Assembly (NCBI GenBank): GCA_033002965.1 | Contig: JAURVB010012589.1 | Location: forward strand, 48,715-112,714 | DNA from: Piper betle | Lineage: Eukaryota; Streptophyta; Magnoliopsida; Piperales; Piperaceae | Reading direction: 5' to 3' | DNA: 64,000 nt | Shown here: piece by piece, positions 60,421 through 64,000 of the stretch | How positions within the stretch are numbered: the first letter of the stretch is position 1 | Layout: each line of letters opens with the position of its first letter | The notes under the pieces: generated by a model | Database searches by the model: none | Seen by the model: only the letters and a program-made list of their open reading frames with translations | What the model was told of the DNA's origin: nothing | Position numbers and translations under genes: made by a program

Positions 60421-61433
60421 CATAAACAGATGTCATACCTTCCCAGTCAGTCAACTTCACTACATTTGTATGTCATGGCTTGCTTGAATTCTGCCTCAAA
60501 AATTGTAAATATTTTCCTTGTATATAAAGATTTGGCTTGCTCCTCCATAGTTAACAAATTAAGTGGGTATACATACTACAATAGTTAAGAAACAATTATT
60601 TATAAGAAAAATAGCCGGAGAGAATAAATACAACATCACCTAAAAAATGCCCAACATAACAATACAAAGAAATAATAAAATTTACATTTTTTAGATATGT
60701 CTAAGAAGCACTACTTGGTTTTTAATATTTATTCCATTAATTAAGTACCTACCATTTGCTAATGCACCTAAAGATTATATTTACAGCAGTACATAAAAGC
60801 ATGCCATGAATCTGGCTACTCACGGAAATAGTAAATAGACTAGAGGGAAGGTCGTAAGGATGGTAATACATGAGAGGGGAGGAGGTATGGAACCTACTTT
60901 GGAAGGAAAGACAGCAAGTGAGGAGATAAGCAGGGTGAAGAATGGCAAAGGGTTGTTGTCCCATCGAGGTGTAGTTGTTGCCAACGTCGTCACCGTCGTC
61001 GTCCAAACTGTTGCTGCTGTCCCGATCGTCGCGGCCATCCAAATGGTCAACACACATATATATTATATCATATTCACACGCGCACAGTGTACACAATGTC
61101 TACATAATAATTTTCTGTTATTACCGTATAGATAAATGCGGACAAATTTTAAATTAATGGACATGATGCTCACACTTATTACACATTGGCCATGCATGTC
61201 CATCTCCATCCGTCACCACAGCTGGTGGGTATTGATTCTCGTGTTATCCATAGTTGTCTGATACCTTTCTGACCATGCCATGTGAATTGTAATATGCAGA
61301 GTATAATATGACCTGCCGTTATACGTACCCTGCAAATATGATTTTAAGCTTTTTTACTCTCTATTCCAGAAAGAAAAGTAAAAGCATTCGCTCTGTTCTC
61401 AGACTAATTTATTCCACATGCATTGAATATGGG
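60421..61433. other. Spacer 3' of the purine permease gene
   Basis: A GTCGTC-rich stretch at about 60985-61040 produces overlapping ORFs on both strands. None is convincing as a gene. Confidence 0.45.
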
Positions 61434-62615
61434 CTATGGCGTAGTAGTCCCCGTGGACCGGTGGTTGTTCTGCTCTCTTCCTTGCTTGGCCTTCTTGAAC
61501 TCGCCATAGAAATAAGAAGAGAATCCCCAAAGGCTCAGAACTAGGGAAATGCCCTTGTCTACACTAAACTTTTCTTTTAAGAAGACAACCGCAAGGATCT
61601 CGGTCACCGGCATTAAGGCGGTGATTAAAACCCCTCCTTGCAAAGAGGAAGAGAAACGCTACGACCGCTACCAAGCCTATAAAGAAAAACTGCCAAGCTA
61701 CGCCACTGCAAATTATAATCATGTAGTACTTCGCCTTCCCAAGCTCAAACTCGCCGGCTTCTCTTGCTATAGCCTATTAGAAAGGAAAAGAAAAAATTTC
61801 ATAAAATCTTCTTACCTGTTGGAACCATTTAAAAGATTATTTGAGATGTAGTTGAACCTGAAAGTCCTTGTTCACCAGCATCCCCACGGTACAAAGACCA
61901 GTGGCAAAGATAGAGATAACCATCTGCGACTCCAAAACTACATTGAAAGTAATTTCCTGATTTGCCTTCGTATAAGCCAATTCCATTAAGGGCAACACAA
62001 ACCCATAAAGCGCAGCAGCTCCGAGTATTAAGATGAACCCCATTACATATTGCCCATGGGAGACACCCACCGGCCGATCTCCATTACTGTGGACTCCAAG
62101 CACAACTGCCCCGAGTGTGAGCAAGAAAATGGAATTAATAGAATAAGGCGAGAACCTCTGTTTCACTAAAAGTGTGGCAAAAATAGCCGTGAACACCAAT
62201 TGGGTAGATATGATCAAGGTGGAGGTCGAAGCAGGGAGAAAAGATGCTCCATATGAATAGAGATAATCATCGACTCCGGTGAGAAGACCCAGTACAGCCG
62301 AAGCTCCGAAGAGAAAAGGGTTGATGGTAAACAACTTGGCGTTTGGATTGGTATTCTTGCGGTGGACATAAGAGAGGAAGAGGGTAGGATGCCTAAGGGC
62401 CATCCTGCCGTTTCGAGCCAGCTCGTTAGCCATATCCGTTTCCCACCGTGTTGGAAGTAGAGGCGAAGTAGCAGTGGGGCGGCAGTGTTGCCTACGGCCA
62501 AGATGAAGCAGCAAAAGAAGAGGCTGACAAGTTTTGCGGCAGATGTGAGGCGTCGATGCTCATGTGTTTGCTGCGGAGTTTGAGCTTCTAGCTCCTTCTC
62601 CACATTCAAAGACAT
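61434..62615 (-). CDS. Purine permease (PUP family), two frameshifts
   Basis: Two exons, 61858-62615 and 61434-61773, meet at a phase-0 junction (VNKDFQ then [13 protein letters not shown]). The start is the ATG at 62615 ([12 protein letters not shown]). Family blocks include [68 protein letters not shown] and [13 protein letters not shown]. PUPs are ten-helix membrane proteins of the drug/metabolite transporter clan that import purines, cytokinins and related compounds; the substrate cannot be told from sequence. The frame slips in exon 1 at 62382-62384 (CCC, one base missing) and in exon 2 at 61654-61656 (TTT, one base extra). Exon lengths of 758 and 340 become 759 and 339 when these are allowed for, giving 365 residues, a normal size. 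It is either an assembly artefact or a young pseudogene. Confidence 0.9.
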
Positions 62616-63609
62616 GGGATTATATGTATATAACTGGCTGAAATGGATCCCGTTCGTGACGATAATTTGATTGTAGACATGATTTTTTCGGAAGCATTGG
62701 CCGCATTTATAACTTCGGGTGGGTGTGCAGGGATTTTGGAGGTGGACTGGTAGATTCCAATTTTTTTACTCCAACAAATTAGACTAGGAGGTGCTTGAAA
62801 ATGAGTGTTTTACCGTCCAATTTTGATAAATGATTGAACAGCCCCTTGCATTATATTTGGAATTTTTTTGCCTGTCACTTTATCGTGAAGGGAATTGATT
62901 GCGTGAAGACCACCGCAATTATCAAAAGTAAGCTGGCAGTATTGCATATTCGTTGTGTGGTGCGTCCATTTCTCTCATCGCTGCCGGCCTGTGGCGAATT
63001 GATGATACGATGTTTCAACAAATGAAGCTATTTGTTATTAAAAATAGCATTTTTAAAATGTTTTTAGGTTAGTTGACCGTATTCTGGCCTTTGTTTTCTT
63101 TTCCAACGGACCAAACCATGCCTTTTTTTGTTGTTGGTGATGACGTTCCTGTTGTTGTCATGTTTGCTGGAATGATTTGTGGTTTATGGACGTTGTGCGC
63201 TTCATCTCTCGCCACTCTCAAAAGCATTGTAATCCCCACATCATGAATTATTGATTTCATCGTAGTCTTGAATAAAGTTGAATCCGATGCGCTGAGCAAG
63301 ATTGTAGCTCAGCAGGTCAATTGTTTTTACTGACACAAGTATTTTGTTGACAAAACTACGGTTAAATGGTAAAATGACATTTTATTTACGATTAATAGTA
63401 CGTCATAATCTATTCACGGTTCAATAGAATTTTTTACTTAATGTCTTAAATACCTTTCTTTTGGATTTGGTTGGGGCTTGGGTTAAAAATATTTTAAAAA
63501 TAAAACCATATCAACTCTTTTATTTAATTAAAAAATAAGGCAGCACGGCGAAGTTGAGCCATGCCAAAACAACCACAACCGAATATTGCAAAGTCGACTA
63601 TGCCACGAT
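62616..63609. other. Purine permease promoter and spacer
   Basis: No gene is seen. The minus-strand frame at 63069-63299 has no homology I recognise. Positions just above 62616 should contain the permease promoter. Confidence 0.45.
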
Positions 63610-63903
63610 TATTTCTTCAAAAGTATAATAGGCTAAGTCATTTTTTTTAAAAATAAATAATTAAGTTAAAGATCTATAGTTATTTTTCATAAACACGATC
63701 TAACCGAGGAGATATTAGACGTGAGACTAAATTGAAGAATATTGGCCTGTTATTAACCTCAACTGATGACCTTCTTTGACCCATAACTGACAATCTAGCC
63801 AATGTTCTTAATTCAACCCACTATTTAATACAGAATCAGGAGGTTCTGATACCATTTGTAATGACCTAGCCTAAACTGTAAATTAATGGGTTAAGTCATT
63901 TCC
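63610..63903 (-). mobile_element. Decayed TRIM relic, same family as 40977-41552
   Basis: Shared blocks include GTTAAAGATCTATAG (63664), CCTAGCCTAAA after TGTAATGA (63857), and on the minus strand TGGTATCAGAAC (63843-63854), the tRNA-Met primer site with one change. The left terminal repeat is decayed (about 63610-63745). The right one is cut after 47 bases, at 63903, by a long LTR. Confidence 0.75.
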
Positions 63904-64000
63904 TGTAAAACCCACGATTCGAGTTAGGGTTTTATATTTAGAACCCGGTCGGGTCGACCGTTATTTTTCGAGTTGAGTCAGTTTCAGGACACGTGTACCG
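63904..64000 (+). mobile_element. Start of a fourth long LTR, runs off the window
   Basis: TGTAAAACCCACGATTCGAG matches the first 20 bases of the minus-strand copy at 45457. The following GAACCCGGTCGGGTCGACCG and GAGTTGAGTCAGTTTC also match that family. It is inserted within the TRIM relic. Only the first 97 bases are visible. Confidence 0.85.

Noticed and set aside
60749..61157. ORFs on both strands around a GTCGTC-rich stretch
   Set aside because: A simple-sequence region gives open frames in several phases, with no homology.
61837..62514. 225-codon frame as a separate short transporter gene
   Set aside because: It is the body of the purine permease after the frameshift; the true N terminus lies in the other frame from 62615.
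1..64000. tRNA, rRNA, CRISPR or bacterial-type operon features
   Set aside because: I scanned for tRNA B-box-like GGTTCGANTCC motifs and regularly spaced short repeats. GTTCGAGTC-like hits lie in LTR ends, and no cloverleaf or spacer array was found.

Overview
This window is nuclear DNA from a flowering plant. The evidence is intron-rich genes with GT-AG splice sites, AT-rich introns and spacers, plant gene families (LURP-one-related, DRM1/ARP dormancy protein, purine permease, plant GCP4 and CAP-D3, an SR34-type splicing factor) and nested LTR retrotransposons. I cannot name the species. I see no rRNA, tRNA, CRISPR array or bacterial operon, and no convincing new multi-gene system.

Layout. 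0-5 kb: a folate-receptor-like membrane protein gene (minus, 3 exons) and a LURP-one-related gene (plus, 3 exons). 5-10 kb: AT-rich spacer with a hairpin repeat and a roughly 1-kb minisatellite with a higher-order period. 10.2-11.6 kb: a DRM1/ARP gene (minus, 3 exons). 11.6-18.1 kb: spacer with a GC-rich Mutator-like element carrying inverted ends, and an AT-rich hAT-like relic. 18.1-25.2 kb: gamma-tubulin complex component 4 (minus, 16 exons). 25.2-34.2 kb: spacer with a broken NOC2 copy cut by a 2.9-kb solo LTR. 34.2-39.7 kb: condensin II subunit CAP-D3 (minus, 8 exons). 40.8-50.0 kb: a decayed Ty1/copia element with a TRIM inside its 5' LTR and two nested long LTRs inside its body. 50.6-57.1 kb: an SR splicing factor (plus, 11 coding exons). 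60.2 kb: a gypsy fragment. 61.4-62.6 kb: a purine permease gene (minus, 2 exons). 63.6-64.0 kb: a second TRIM relic cut by another copy of the long LTR.

The genes are unrelated neighbours, each with its own promoter. GCP4 and CAP-D3 both belong to cell-division machinery, but nothing in the sequence links them functionally.

The most important technical point is that four otherwise well-conserved genes (GCP4, CAP-D3, the SR factor, the permease) carry single-base frameshifts, most of them at short homopolymers. In each gene the exon lengths return exactly to whole codons if those single bases are allowed for. This looks more like residual assembly indels than like four pseudogenes, but reads are needed to decide. 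The most interesting biological points are a degenerate in-frame 36-nt copy of GCP4 exon 10 with intact splice sites, and the fully bounded nest of retroelements.
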